Of a stretch of 64,000 nucleotides of DNA, positions 20,151 to 32,292 are shown one piece after another. The position numbers and the translations under genes are program-made. Source of the DNA: Closterium sp. NIES-65 (Eukaryota > Streptophyta > Zygnematophyceae > Desmidiales > Closteriaceae); assembly GCA_948144175.1 (NCBI GenBank), contig CANXME010002160.1, positions 310,001 to 374,000 of the forward strand. Direction: 5' to 3'. The notes beneath the pieces are model-generated. The model saw nothing but the letters and a program-made list of their open reading frames with translations. It ran no database searches and was not told the origin of the DNA. Within the stretch, counting starts at the first letter, position 1. Every line of letters begins with the position of its first letter.

Positions 20151-22703
20151 TGGAGGCGTGCTGCTGGAGCTGGAGGTTCTTCGGCTGCTGAGGGTGCTGG
20201 TGCCGCGGGTCCCAGAGGTGCTCGTACTGGGAGTACTGGAGCTGCTGGGCCTGCAGGTACGACTGGAGCTGGAGCTGCTGAGGGTGTTGGCGCTGAGGCT
20301 ACTGCTGTCGGTCCTGGAGGCGGTGCAGCTGGGTGTGCTACTGGTGCTGCTGGAGGTACTGGAGCTGGGGGTGCTGCTGGCGCTGGTGCTGCCGCTGGGG
20401 AAACTGGTGCTGTCCCTGCTGTGTCTTGAGTCGCCGCGCGGCCTCGGCCGTACTTCGTTCCGCTCCTTCAGCAGGTTCTTGGTCTCCCGCCTTCTACTGG
20501 TCCTCCTCCTCCTTTAGAGTGTCCACAGCCTGTCCTGTCACAGTTACAGTTACAGCCGGCCTCCCCACTGCCTGCTCCTTCTCCCTACACTGGTCCTACT
20601 GGAGGTCTTGCTGAGCGTCGTGAGCCTGCGTCTCGCCCTTCGTCGCCTGTCCATCCTGCTCGCACTAGTGGTCGTGGTTCGCGTCAGCGTCCTCCTCCTG
20701 TCCCTGGCACGCACCGGATGTCTCTACGTTTGTCCACTACTCCTCTACGTGCCTCTTTGCCTTCTCCTCCTGAGTCCTCACTTCCTGCTCTTCCCGAATC
20801 GGAGTCGGACTCTCTTCGTGCTGCCAGTCCTACTGTCACGCGTCTCCTTGCTAGTGTCGTCACAGACCCTTCCTTTGAGTCCACTGCTGCGTCTGCCCTA
20901 GTTGCTGAGCTCGTCGACTTTGCTGCTCGCTCTCGTCTAGACTACGCTGCTAGTCTTGTCGCTGAGTCTGAGTCTGTCTATCCTCCGTCCGTTGGGGGTG
21001 AGTGTGCCCTTGGCACGGACGTCCTTGAGGACAAGCAAGAGGAGTTCCAGTGTTTAGCTGCTGCTTCACCTCATCTCGTGTCCGTACTGCTTACCCCTGA
21101 GGGAGACCCGGATGCACTTGACATCCCGACTCCGCGCTCCTACGCGGAGGCCGTAGAGGGTCCCTACTCCTCTTAGTGGCAGGCAGCTATGGACACAGAG
21201 ATGGCTTCTTGGAAGTCCACAGGCACCTACGTTGACGAGGTTCCCCCGCCTGGGGCGAACATCGTCAGTGGCATGTGGATTTTCAGGGTGAAGCGGCCGC
21301 CTGGTTCTCCGCCTGTCTTCAAGGCGCGTTACGTGGCTCGTGGCTTCAGTCAGCGGCAGGGATTTGACTACTTTTAGACCTTTTCTCCCACCCCGAAAAT
21401 GACCACTCTTCGGGTACTGCTGCAGATAGCTGCTCACCGCGACTACGAGCTGCACTCTCTTGACTTCAGCACTGCTTTCTTGCAGGGCAGCCTGCACGAG
21501 GAGATCTGGCTGCGTCGCCCACCTGGCTTCACTGGGTCTTTTCCTCCTGGCACCCAGTGGAGCCTCCGGCGGCCAGTCTACGGTCTCCGCCAGGTGCCCC
21601 GTCAGTGGCACGACGCACTGAGGACTACACTTGCGGCTCTTGGGTTTGCTCCTTCTACAGCCGACCCATCGCTGTTTCTGCGCACCGACACTTCTTTGCC
21701 GCCGTTCTACATCCTCGTGTACGTCGACGACTTGGTCTTTGCCACAGCTGACACAGCTGGACTCGCCCACGTGAAGTCCGAGCTGCAGAAGAGACACACG
21801 TGCACAGACCTGGGTGAACTGCGCAGCTACCTTGGCTTGCAGATCACCCGGGACAGAGCACGCCGCACCATTACCCTGACTCAGTCACACATGGTGCAGC
21901 AAGTCCTTCAGCGCTTCGGCTTCACGTACTCCTCGCCTCAGGCCACTCCTCTGCCTACTCGCCACTCGCTCTCAGCTCTGCCTTCGGATGAGTCCGTAGA
22001 GTCGAGTGGCCTGTACTCAGAGCTTGTTGGCTGCCTCATGTACCTGATGACCTGCACACGACCTGACCTTGCATACCCTCTTAGCATTCTCGCACGCTAT
22101 GTTGCTCCTGGGAGACACAGACCGGAGCACATGGCTGCAGCGAAGAGGGTGTTGCGCTACTTATGTAGTACGTCGGGCATGGGGCTTGTGCTTGGAGGGC
22201 AGAGTCCAGTGGTCCTCACTGGGCACGCGGACGCTTCTTGGGCTGACGACCAGGCTACGCAGCGGTCGTCACAGGGTTACACCTTCAGCCTTGGTTCCGG
22301 CTCTGTTTCGTGGCGGGCTACCCGCTCGTCTTCTGTTCTCGGCTCCAGTTGTGAGGCTGAGATCTACGCCGGGGACATGGCTGCACAGGAGCTTCGCTGG
22401 CTCACCTACCTGCTGACTGACCTCGGAGAGCCGCCTCGTTCTCCTCCAGTGCTGTTCGTAGACAACAAGGCCATGCTGGCCTTGTGTCGAGAGGAGAGAC
22501 TGGAGCACAGAACGAAGCACATTGCTCTCCGCTACTTCCTTGCTCGTGAGCTACAGCAGCGTGGTCAGCTGCGCCTTGCGTACGTGGCCTGTGAGGCCAA
22601 CACTGCTGATATCTTCACCAAGGCACTTGCGCCTTTTGATCATCAGCGCTTCTGTACTCAGCTGGGTCTTGTGCCTTCCTTGCCTCACTTGCTCACCCCT
22701 TGA
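20151..22703 (+). pseudogene. Copia linker-RT-RNase H after internal deletion (element E)
   Basis: At about 20145-20160 the gag Gly-rich coding fuses to the Gly/Ala linker downstream of integrase. The shared run CGCTGGAGG at the join suggests a microhomology deletion of roughly 2.5 kb relative to copy I. RT follows (MWIFRVKRPPG, YVDDLVFA near 21720) and RNase H to TGA at 22703. Amber codons at 21174-21176 and 21375-21377 replace conserved Gln residues. Confidence 0.8.
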
Positions 22704-22910
22704 CCTTGTTTGTAGTGTTGCATATATATATACACCTGCTCTTGCTTGTCTAGCCTTATATATATATGTAATCCTGCATGTGAACTGGCCTTGTGGCCTT
22801 GAACTTGTGCTCCGAATGTGTGGTGACTTTGTGATCCACCCTGAGCTTGCTTTGCTTCGCTTGACTGGTCTTGTGACCCCTTGTTCTCCCCCACTTTGCC
22901 TATGGGGGTG

Positions 22911-23036
22911 TGTCAGATTTATATGACATAGCTACTGTAGGCTATAGTGGGGTAGCACATATGGGGTACAGCTTTCTGGGGTTTGTACTTGTACCCATCT
23001 TTCCCTTAGTCATTTCATTCTCGTTCTCTTTTCTCA
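22911..23036 (+). repeat. 3' LTR of element E
   Basis: 126 bp from TGTCAGATTTATATG, directly after CCTATGGGGGTG, to TTTTCTCA. Diverged from the LTRs of F and I but with the same GTAGGCTATAGTGGGGTA core. Confidence 0.85.
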
Positions 23037-24777
23037 CTTGCAGGACTACAATGCCTTGCGCATCGGCGCGCAGCTGCTCATTGTTGGTGACGGTGATGTA
23101 GGTTGCGGGAGCGCGACTCAGATTCGAGACGTGTGGAATAGATCCCACCATGTGCTGTCCGCAGCAGCTGTCCAGGTACCAGGTGTTGTGGTTGTCGGTG
23201 TTGTTTCTGCGTAGGAGTATCGCCAGTCGCGGAGTTACCAGGGTTGCCTTGTAGCGCCTGTGGAAGGATGGATCTTCTCTTCTTTCCATTTCACAGGTAC
23301 GTAGTGCTGGTTGTCATGTGGCGGGCTTTCCCTCAATGTCATTGGCTTATGCCAGTCTTGCTCGTCTTCGTTGTACAGATAGTAGTGGTCTTCTATGAGA
23401 GGATTATTCCATCCCTCTTTTGGTTCAATCAGTCCTCCGCTAAGTTCGTCCTCTTCGTCTGGTTCAGTAGTACGATGACGCCGCATCGCCATGTCGGCGA
23501 TAATGTTTCTAAGAGCTCCTGGTTGAGGTCCTTGTGGTTGCTGAAGTTGGTGTTGCGCAGGGGGACGAGATGTCTGATGCTGAGGCTGTAAATGACGAGC
23601 ACCTTGTCGGCGGACCCAGTTGTTGTGGTAAGTGTAATTCGGGTGGCGATAGTTGGATCCGGATTTGCATCGATCCGTTGAGTGTCCGATGATTTTGCAT
23701 ATTTTGCAATAGTGGCGCCTTGATTGTCGTTGCCCTTTACAGTTGTCTGTGTAGAAGGCGAGGCGCTCTCGGCGCGGCGCAAAGCTTGTTCTGCTCGAAT
23801 CCATGTCCTGCTTTTCAGTCAGGAGTGCGGCGCATAGCGCGGCTTCTGAAAGGATTCCTCGTTGTCGGAGTAGTGCTTTGCAGGGCTTCCACTCTGGCCC
23901 GAGTCCTTGAAGGACCATGTTGACAAAGATCTTTTCCGAGATTGCGCTCCCATGGTTCGTGACCTGGTCACGGATATTCGACAGCGGTTAATATAAGAAT
24001 TTGCTTTCTCCTCGTGCCCCATCTTTGTCTGTATGAGTTGCTGCAGTAGCCTGCTGGCGCTAACCGAGTCCTTCGGCTGATAAACCTCAACGCGGTGCTT
24101 CCAGGCTTCCAAGGCTGGAGCGGAGCTCTCTTTGTAGGAGCGAATGCTGAGTTGTTCTGCAGGCGTCATATTTCGTAGCAGCACGCCGTACGCCATGAGG
24201 GACCCGCTGTAGTACTGAGCCCTGGCGTCGTCGGTGAATTCCACCGGTTTAGGGTAGGAACCGTCGAAGTAATGGTAGATCTGCGCTGTTTGTAGGAGGA
24301 GCTCAAACTCAAAGCTCCATGTGTAGAAGTCTTTGCCGTCAAATGCGGCAGCAGTCTTGATTTTTGAAACGTTGAGAAAGCCTGCATGCGCAGAGTTGAT
24401 GACTTCATCGCTTGGACGGAGGGGCGATTGTTGTTGATTTGTCTGTGTCGAGGGAGAAGGTGTGCGCGGCGATATCACGGCCTTTCGTAGCCGGTTGTCC
24501 AGGTTGCAATGGTTGGGAAGAGGTTCCCGCATCACCTTTGCGCAGTTCTTGGAGCTCTTTCTCCATAGTAGAAAGTCGAGAGAATAACTGCTCGAGTGTG
24601 GCAATGCCGATCGTGGTTGTCGCCTCATTTGTTGCGGCCAGGTTGGTTTGTCCTTCAGCCGTTAGATTTTCTTGGCCTCCGGGTCCTCCGGCGATCTTGG
24701 TCTTGGAGCGTGTGCCGCTCGCTAGATCTGAATTGGGCGAATTTTACGGAAGTGATGTCGCGAAGAATCCCTTAATA
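23037..24777 (-). pseudogene. Copia gag-protease of element D (type 2)
   Basis: The minus strand reads FDGKDFYTWSFEFELLLQTAQ, YFDGSYPKP and ASRLLQQL in a Gag body, then after a frameshift near 23930 GLGPEWKPC and SEAALCAALLTEKQDMD. A standard zinc knuckle YCKICKIIGHSTDRC (CX2CX4HX4C) lies near 23690, and the protease start TWYLDSCCGQHMVGS near 23160. It ends at GIVVLQ against element E's LTR. Missing downstream parts are probably those found at 3435-5009. The gag start codon is not clear. Confidence 0.8.
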
Positions 24778-24789
24778 GCTCTCATACCA
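24778..24789 (-). promoter_or_regulatory. Primer binding site (element D)
   Basis: Minus strand TGGTATGAGAGC directly after the LTR end TGTAACA. One mismatch to the usual initiator tRNA-Met site. Confidence 0.75.
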
Positions 24790-24838
24790 TGTTACAATTC
24801 CAAGTTGGACTTGGCGAAGGATCGTTCAGGGTTGATCG
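24790..24838 (-). repeat. 5' LTR of element D, 3' fragment
   Basis: Last 44-49 bp of D's LTR, ending TGTAACA on the minus strand. The rest lies at 32293-32658 beyond element G. Rejoined length is about 410 bp, matching the 409-bp solo LTR at 50660-51068. Confidence 0.85.
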
Positions 24839-24960
24839 TGAGGAAATTAGAACGAGAATGGAATGACTATGGAATGAAAGTGATACAAATATGCAACCCT
24901 AGAAATGTGTACCCCATATGGGCTACCCCACTAAAGCCTAGACAACATTATAATTTGACA
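24839..24960 (-). repeat. 3' LTR of element G
   Basis: 122 bp, minus strand TGTCAAATTATAATG to TTTCCTCA. Followed at about 24961-24972 by the polypurine tract GGGGGTG. Confidence 0.95.
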
Positions 24961-25170
24961 CACCCCCATAGGCAAAGTGGGGGAGAACAAGGGGTCACAA
25001 GACCAGTCAAGCAAAGCAAAGCAAAGCTCAGGGTGGATCACAAAGTCACCACACATTCCGAGCACAAGTTCAAGGCCAGAAGGCCAGTTCACATGCAGGA
25101 GCACATATATATATATAAGAGGCTAAGCAAGCAAGAGCAGGAGAATGTATATGTGACAGTACAAGCAAGG

Positions 25171-28100
25171 TCAAGAAGTGAGCAAGTGAAGCAAGACAGG
25201 CACAAGACCAAGTTGAGTACTGAAGCGCTGATGATCACAAGGCGCAAGTGCCTTAAAGAAAACATTAGCAGTGTTGGCCTCAGAGGCCACGTACGCAAGC
25301 CGCAACTGACCACACTGTTGTAGCTCACGAGCAAGGAAGTAGCGAAGAGCAATGTGCTTTGTTCTGTGCTCCAGTCGCTGCTCTCGACACAAGGCCAGCA
25401 TAACCTTGTTGTCTACGAACAGGACTGGAGGAGAACGAGGCGGCTCTCCAAGGTCGGTCAGCAGGTAGGTGAGCCAGCGAAGCTCCTGTGCAGCCATGGC
25501 CCCGGCGTAGATCTCGGCCTCACAACTGGAGCCGAGAACAGAAGACGAGCGAGTAGCCCGCCACGAAACAGAGCCGGAACCAAGGCTGAAGGTGTAACCC
25601 TGTGACGACCGCTGCGTAGCCTGGTCGTCAGCCCAAGAAGCGTCCGCGTGCCCAGTGAGGACCACTGGACTCTGCCCTCCAAGCACTAGCCCCATGCCCG
25701 ACGTACTGCACAAGTAGCGCAACACCCTCTTCGCTGCAGCCATGTGCTCTGGTCTTTGTCTCCCAGGAGCAACATAGCGTGCAAGAATGCTAAGAGGGTA
25801 TGCAAGGTCAGGTCGTGTGCAGGTCATCAGGTACATGAGGCAGCCAACAAGCTCTGGGTACGGGCCACTCGACTCTACGGACTCATCCGAAGGCAGAGCT
25901 GAGAGCGAGTGGCGAGTAGGCAGAGGAGTGGCCTGAGGCGAGGAGTACGTGAAGCCGAAGCTCTGAAGGACCTGCTGCACCATGTGTGACTAAGTCAGGG
26001 TAATGGTGCGGCGTGCTCTGTCCCGGGTGATCTGCAAGCCAAGGTAGCTGCGCAGTTCACCCAGGTCTGTGCACGTGTGTCTCTTCTGCAGCTCGGACTT
26101 CACGTGGGCGAGTCCAGCAGTGTCAGCAGTGGCAAAGACCAAGTCGTCGACGTACACGAGGATGTAGAACGGCGGCAAAGAGGTTTCGGTGCGTACAAAC
26201 AGCGACGGGTCAGCAGTAGAGGGAGTAAACCCAAGAGCCGCAAGCGTAGTCCTCAGTGTGTCGTGCCACTCGCGCGGTGCCTGGCGGAGACCGTAGACTG
26301 GCCGTCAGAGGCTCCACTGGGTGCCAGGAGGGAAAGTCCCAGTGAAGCCAGGTGGACGGCGCAGCCAGATCTCCTCGTGCAGGCTACCCTGTAGGAAAGC
26401 AGTGCTGAAGTCAAGGGAGTGAAGCTCGTAGTCACGCTGAGCGGCTATGTGTAGCAGCACCCGAAGAGTGGTCATCTTCGGGGTGGGAGAGAAGGTCTGA
26501 AAGTAGTCAACTCCCTGCCGCTGACTGAAGCCACGAGCCACGTACCGCGCCTTGAAGACACGCGGAGAGCCCGGCGGCCGCTTCACCCTGAAGATCCACA
26601 TGCCACTGACGATGTTCGCCCCAGGTGGGGGAACCGCGTCAACGTAGGTGCCTGTGGACTTCCAGGAAGCCATCTCTACATCCATAGCTGCCTGCCACTG
26701 AGAGGAGTAGGGACCCTCTACGGCCTCCGCGTAAGAGCGCGGAGTCGGGATGTCAAGTGCATCCGGGTCTCCCTCAGGGGTAAGCAGTACGGACACGAGA
26801 TGAGGTGAAGCAGCAGCCAGACACTGGAACTCCTCCTGCCTGTCCTCAAGGACGTCCGTGCCAAGAGCACACTCACCCCCGACGGACGGAAGACAGACAG
26901 ACGCAGACTCAGCAACGAGACTAGCAGAGTAGTTTAGACGACAGCGAGCAGCAAAGTCGACGAGCTCAGCAACAAGAGCAGACGCAGTAGTGGACTCAAT
27001 AGAGGGGTCAGTGACGACAGTAGCCAGGAGACGCGTGACAGTAGGTCTGGTAGCACGAAGAGAGTCCGACTCCGGGTCGGCAAGGGCAGGAAGAGAGGAC
27101 TCAGGAGGAGAAGGCAAAGGGGCACGCAGAGGAGCAGTGGACGGACGCAGAGACATCCGGTGCGTGCCAGGGATACGAGGAGGACGCTGACGCGAACCGC
27201 GACCACTAGTGCGAGCAGCACGAACAGGCGACGCAGGACGAGACGTAGGCTCACGACGCTCAGTAAGACCTCCGGAAGGACCAGTGTAGGGAGAAGGAGC
27301 AGGCAGTGGGGAGGCCGGCGGTAACTGCGACTGTGACTGGACAGGCGGTGGACACTCTAAGGGAGGAGGAAGACCAAGAACCTACTGAAGGAGCGGAACA
27401 AAGTACGGCCGAGGCCGTGCGGCGACGCCAGACACAGCAGGGACAGCACCAGCACCCCCAGTGGCAGCACCAGCGCCAACAGCACCTCCAGCTCCAGTAC
27501 CTCCAGCAGCACCAGCAGCACCCGCAGCAGGACCGCCGCTAGGACTGACAACAGTAGCCTCAGCGCCAACACCCTCAGCAGCTCCGACTCCAGTCGCACT
27601 CGCAGGCCCAGCAGCTCCAGCACTCCCAGGGCTAGCACTTCCGAGACCGGCGGCACCAGCACCCTCAGCAGCGGAAGAAGCACCAGCTCCAGCAGTACGC
27701 CTCCAGCGCCGGGCAAACCACTCGCGCAGCTCCTGTGGAGAGAGTGGCTCCCGCCGAGACGAAGCACCCGGAGAACCACCAGGCCCAGCACCGCCAGACG
27801 CCACACGAGCAGGTCCAGCGGCCGCGGGCTCCGCAGCCCTAGGCTCAGCAGCTCCAGACTCAGTACCCCCAGGCTCAGCAGCTCCAGAAACAGCACCCCC
27901 AGGCGAAGGACCCCCAGGCTCAGCACCCCCAGTCGTAGCACCTCCAGGCCCAGTACCCCCAGGCTCAGCACCCACTCGCGCAGCAACCCCAGAGTCAGCA
28001 CCCCCAGGCTCAGCACCCGCAGCAGTACCAGAGTCACCAGCAACCTCGACCGGCTCGACTGCGTCTACCTGGGACACACCTGAAGGGGCAGGACCCTGAG

Positions 28101-31064
28101 GGGGGAGGGGGTCTACCTGGGGGGGACCTGGCACAAGGAAGTGCGGCGGCGGGGGGAGGGAAGGAGTGCGGTAGGGGAAGAGACGGTAGTAGGGGACCGA
28201 CTCGTCAAACGTGACGTCCTGGGAGGACGGAACACGACGAGAGGAGGGGTGGTAGAACTGCCACCCTGGTGCGTCAGGGGGGAAGCCAAGGAAGACACAA
28301 GGAGCAGCACGAGGGGACAGCTTGTCCGCAGACTAGTCGCGGACAAACGCCCGAGATCCCCAGACACGGAACGCAGACGCATCGCCTACCTTCCCCGTCC
28401 ACAGCAGAGCTGGGGAGGTCTCCGGCATGGAGACCCTGGGGTGAAGGTTGATCTGATGCGCCGCGTACCGAACCGCAAACGGCCACAGAAAATGGGGGGC
28501 AGCCGCATGCATCATGGACGTACGAGCGACGTCCAGGACCATGCCAATGCAGCGCTCAGCAATCCCATTTTGCAGTGGAGAGTCCGGAAGCGTAAAGGTC
28601 TGGCGGATGCCTCGCGCACGGCAGTAGGCTCGCAGAAGGCCAGAGGAGAACTCTCCGCCTCGGTCAGAGTGCAGACGCAGAACAGGAAAGTCCGAGCCGA
28701 AGCTCCTCCTGAGCTGGAGACGAGTTGCGCGGATCCACTCGATCAACACCTCAGTGACATCACCCTTGCTGCGCAAGGGGAAGACTGAGGTGTAACGCGA
28801 GTAGTCGTCAACCACCAGCAGGAAGTAGCGCTCGTGACCTTGTCCACGGATGCGGGCTGGGCCCCACACGTCCATGTGAAGCGTCTGCAGCGGGGCCTCT
28901 GTCGGGGGAAACTGAGAGAAGTGAGGGGCAGCCCGGAGCCGCCCCTCGACACAGGGAACACTGGAAGGACCAGGCCCTGGAGGAAGGGGAGGGAGGGACC
29001 GGGGGAGACCAGAGACAAGGACACGGGAAGCCATGCCTCGGAGACGAGGCAGGGAGGGGTGACCAGGACGGTGGTGCCACAGGACAGTCTCGTGAGACAG
29101 GAGGCGACACGAGCAGGGGGCAGACTCAGGACCAGACCTGGACGCTGCAGCAAACACCTGACCCGACGCAGCTACCTGGCTAGACGCAGGGACAGGAGGA
29201 GACCCAGTGGTCAGGGTGTAGAGGCTCGACCCCGGCCGACGCGTAAACCTGGCCAGGTGCCGGCCTGTGCGAGCGTCCGAGCAGTGGGTCACCTGCTGAC
29301 TCGCAGGAGTAAACTGGTGAACCCCCGCATCCTGCAGGTCAGCACCACTCACCAAGTTCGTAGAGAACTAGGGGAGGTAAAGACCAGACAAGGTGCTAGA
29401 GGGGGCAGCCGGACACGGGAGGACAATGGAGAAGTGAGAGAGGCCAGGACCCCCAAAGGGGTCTGCCAGGGAGACTGCAACCGGCCGACCAAGCGGCGTG
29501 AGTGTGGTGCGGTCTCGAAAGAAGGAGCGAGAAGCCCCTGAGTCAGGTGTGAAGGTGAGGGAGGCCGAAGCCGACGTGGTACTTGAGAGCGCAGACTCAT
29601 CAGCACCTGAGGGCGTAGACGCACTGGAACCAAGAGCAGCAGCCTCACCAGCACCTAGAGCAGCAGTACCAATGCCCGGGTTAGGCAGGAAACACCGGTA
29701 ACAATCGCCCTCATCACTAATAGTCACAGCATACATGGCAGCAAGGATAGCATCAAAGTCAAGATCATAGATAGCTACGCCAGCCCTAGAAAGCTCTCCC
29801 CAGCGGGGGATCTCACTAGCCTCTGGGAACTGCTGACGCCCAGCGTCCGTCAGGCGGCCAAAGCAGCGCTGGGTGGGGTGGGCACCCCCACACTGCTCAC
29901 CCGCGCGGTCGCCGGAGCGAAGGACGTAGGTGCACGGACCAGAACCCCCACCACGCTGACGCTGCGCGTACCACTCACAGAGCTGCTGAGGGGGGGGAAT
30001 GTCCCAAGAACGCTGCTGCTGCTGCTGCTGCTGGCGCTGACCACCACCAGGGCTGCTCCGCTGCGAAGCGCCACACCGACCACCTCCACCTCCTCCACCA
30101 CCGCCTCCTCCACCTCCGCCACCACTGCCGCCTCCGCTAGCACCGCCGCCGCCTCCGCCTCCACTGCTGCCACCGACACCTCCACCCACGCCACCACTCC
30201 CACCGCCACCCCCACTCCCTCCGCCGCCTCCACCGCCACCTCCACCGCCCCCGCTAGCTCCACCCGCGCCCTTGCCCCCCTTGCCCTTGCCAGAGCGGCG
30301 TCTCCCGCTAGGGGCAGACGCCGCACCGACCGACTCAAGACCAACGAGGTCGGCCGCAGCGGCAGAGGCGATAGAGGGCTAAAGGGGGGAAGGAGAACAC
30401 ACCTCAAAGATGGGGGTGCGAGGGTCACCACGAGAGGCTCCTACAGCGACTATGCTCTTCTCCGCTGCTAGGAGGGCCTTCTCTAAGAGGTCAACAGTGA
30501 GAATGGTGGGACAGACTGAGAGGAAGTGGTCCCTGATTACACGAAGGGAGTCAGGGAGGCGGGTGACTATATAATAGAGAGTGATGTACACGGGGGGGGG
30601 GGGTTCTTGGCGCAGAACTCAGCAGGAAGCGCAGCGCGGTAGCGAGTGTCACTAGTGCGGAGGTGCGTAATGAGGTCAGCGACTGTGGGAAAGGCAGCAA
30701 GGTCAGGGAAGAGGTACGGTAGCATGAGGCGGCTCAGTGCAGAAGTGGCAGGGGAAGAGTAGCGCGCAACTACAGCGTCGTACAAGGTCTGAGCACTCTT
30801 GTACTGACTAAAGTGCGCGCGCTCAGTGGGAGGCAGGTGGCGACGCACAGCAAGACGTGCAGCAGCATCGCGCGTGGCCCACTGGGAGCCAACAGTGAGG
30901 TCAGCATCAGCAGCAGGGGCAGGAGAGGCGCTAGAGGTGAGGTCAAAGAGAGAGAGACCGTCTACCCTATCGCACTGAAAGAACAGCTGCAGGCCGTCGA
31001 CCCAGACCTCAAAGTCAATGGCTCGACCCTCAGCTTCAAATGCAAGGACACTAGGGGTAGCCAT
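25171..31064 (-). pseudogene. Copia Gag-Pol of element G, multiply broken
   Basis: Gag starts MATPSVLAFEAEGRAIDF at 31064. A long G run at about 30592-30602 shifts the frame at the NPPPMYI block. Next are a Gly-rich tract, PPPQQLCEWYAQRQRGG with the C-x13-C-x3-H-x4-C motif near 29900, protease DSGASRSFF near 29540, integrase (HSDRGGEF near 28660), linker with LSPQELREWFARRW, RT with YVDDLVFA near 26150 and RNase H. Stops: amber at 25990 and 27382 (both Gln in sister copies), TGA near 26308 (Arg), amber near 28335 (Leu), amber near 29368 (Ser) and one near 30380. Confidence 0.9.
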
Positions 31065-32158
31065 GACAACAGTAGACTAGCAGTACCAACTGTAGGACAG
31101 GGGCAGTGCAGTGACAGAAGCGCTGCTCTCACCAGACAGGGCGGTTCGGGCAGCTCAGTAGCACAGCAACACGGCAACATGGCTGCTCGGACGGCTCAGC
31201 AGCAACTGCGGCTCCGCGGCACCAGCGGCTCGGCTCCTCAGGCGGCTCGGGCGGCTCGGGCGGCTCGGCTCCTCAGCGGCTCAGGCGGCTCGGGCGGCTC
31301 GGGCAGGTCGGGCGGCTCGGGCGGCTCGGGCGGCTCGGCTCCTCAGCGGCTTAGGCGGCTCGGGCGGCTTGGGCGGCTCGGGCGACTCGGGCGGCGGGGG
31401 CGGTGTAGGGCGGTAGGGCCGCTGGTAGGGCGGCGGGGCCGCAAGGTAGTAGCGGGGCCGCAGTGGGAGGGACGGCGGGGCCGGAGTGAGGGCCGCCGTG
31501 AAGGGCGGCGGGGCCGCTGAGAAGGGCAGCGGGGCCGCAGTGAGAGAGGCGGCGGGGCCGCAGAGAAGGGCGGCGGGGCCGCAGCGAGAGAGGCGGCGGG
31601 GCCGCAGCGAAGGGCGGCGGGGCCGCTGAGACGGGCGGCGGGGCTGCAGCGAAGGGCGGCGGGGCCTCAGTGTGAGGCGGCGGGGCCGCAGGGAAGGGCG
31701 GCGGGGCTGCAATGTGAGGCGGCGGGGCCGCACCGAAGGGCGGCGGGGCCGCAGCGAAGGGCGGCGGGGCCGCTGAGACGGGCGGCGGGGCCGCAGCGAA
31801 GGGCGGCGGGGCCGCTGAGAAGGGCGGCGGGGCCGCAGCGAGAGAGGCGGCGGGGCCGCAGCAAAGGGCGGCGGGGCCGCTGAGACGGGCGGCGGGGCCG
31901 CAGTGAAGGGCGGCGGGGCCGCAGTGAAGGGCTGCGGGGCCGCAGCGAAGGGCGGCGGAGCCGCAGCGAAGGGCGGCGGGGCCGCAGCGAAGGGCGGCGG
32001 GGCCGAATCGACGGGCTGCGGGGCCGCTAGGGCGTTGGGGCCGCTAGGGCGGCTCGACGAAGTGAGAGCCCGGAGCGCGACTCGGACTGAGCGCGCTTCG
32101 GGCAGGAAAAAAAAACTCGATGTGGTGGGCCCTAGGCACAGTTCCCACGGGGGAACCT
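31065..32158 (-). repeat. Tandem-repeat leader of element G
   Basis: About 1.1 kb. A 21-bp unit of the type GGGCCGCAGCGAAGGGCGGCG occurs roughly 28 times at about 31440-32030, preceded on the plus strand by CGGCTCGGG repeats (31225-31400). Near the PBS a perfect 6-bp stem GTTCCC/GGGAAC lies at 32141-32156, then an A run. Because 21 is a multiple of 3, long frames stay open through it. Confidence 0.85.
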
Positions 32159-32170
32159 GCTCTGATACCA
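32159..32170 (-). promoter_or_regulatory. Primer binding site (element G)
   Basis: Minus strand TGGTATCAGAGC immediately after the 5' LTR; the standard plant copia initiator tRNA-Met site. Confidence 0.85.
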
Positions 32171-32292
32171 TGAGGAAATTAGAACGAGAATGGAATGACT
32201 ATGGAATGAAAGTGATACAAATATGCAACCCTAGAAATGTGTACCCCATATGGGCTACCCCACTAAAGCCTAGACAACATTATAATTTGACA
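32171..32292 (-). repeat. 5' LTR of element G
   Basis: 122 bp, identical by eye to 24839-24960. Confidence 0.95.

Larger units (their letters stand above)
19340..23036 (+). mobile_element. Element E: internally deleted copia, 5' end lost
   Basis: Plus-strand type 1 element: gag, then a direct jump into the integrase-RT linker, then RT-RNase H and a 3' LTR (22911-23036). Protease and integrase are absent. At 23037 the minus-strand gag of D begins at once. Confidence 0.85.
24839..32292 (-). mobile_element. Element G: full-length but defective copia
   Basis: 7454 bp, minus strand, identical 122-bp LTRs, TSD GATCG (24834-24838 and 32293-32297), inserted in D's 5' LTR. All parts are present (PBS, leader, gag, pol, polypurine tract) but the coding frame holds several stops and a frameshift. 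Confidence 0.95.

Noticed and set aside
5010-23036. C plus E as one inserted unit with outward 3' LTRs
   Set aside because: Flanks CGTCC (5005-5009) and CTTGC (23037-23041) do not match, and part of D/B is missing, so two insertions and a deletion fit better.
31281-32171. A 296-codon minus-strand frame in G's leader starting at the LTR/PBS ATG
   Set aside because: It is produced by a 21-bp repeat that keeps frame. The matching ATG in I, F and K meets an early stop, so it is not conserved.
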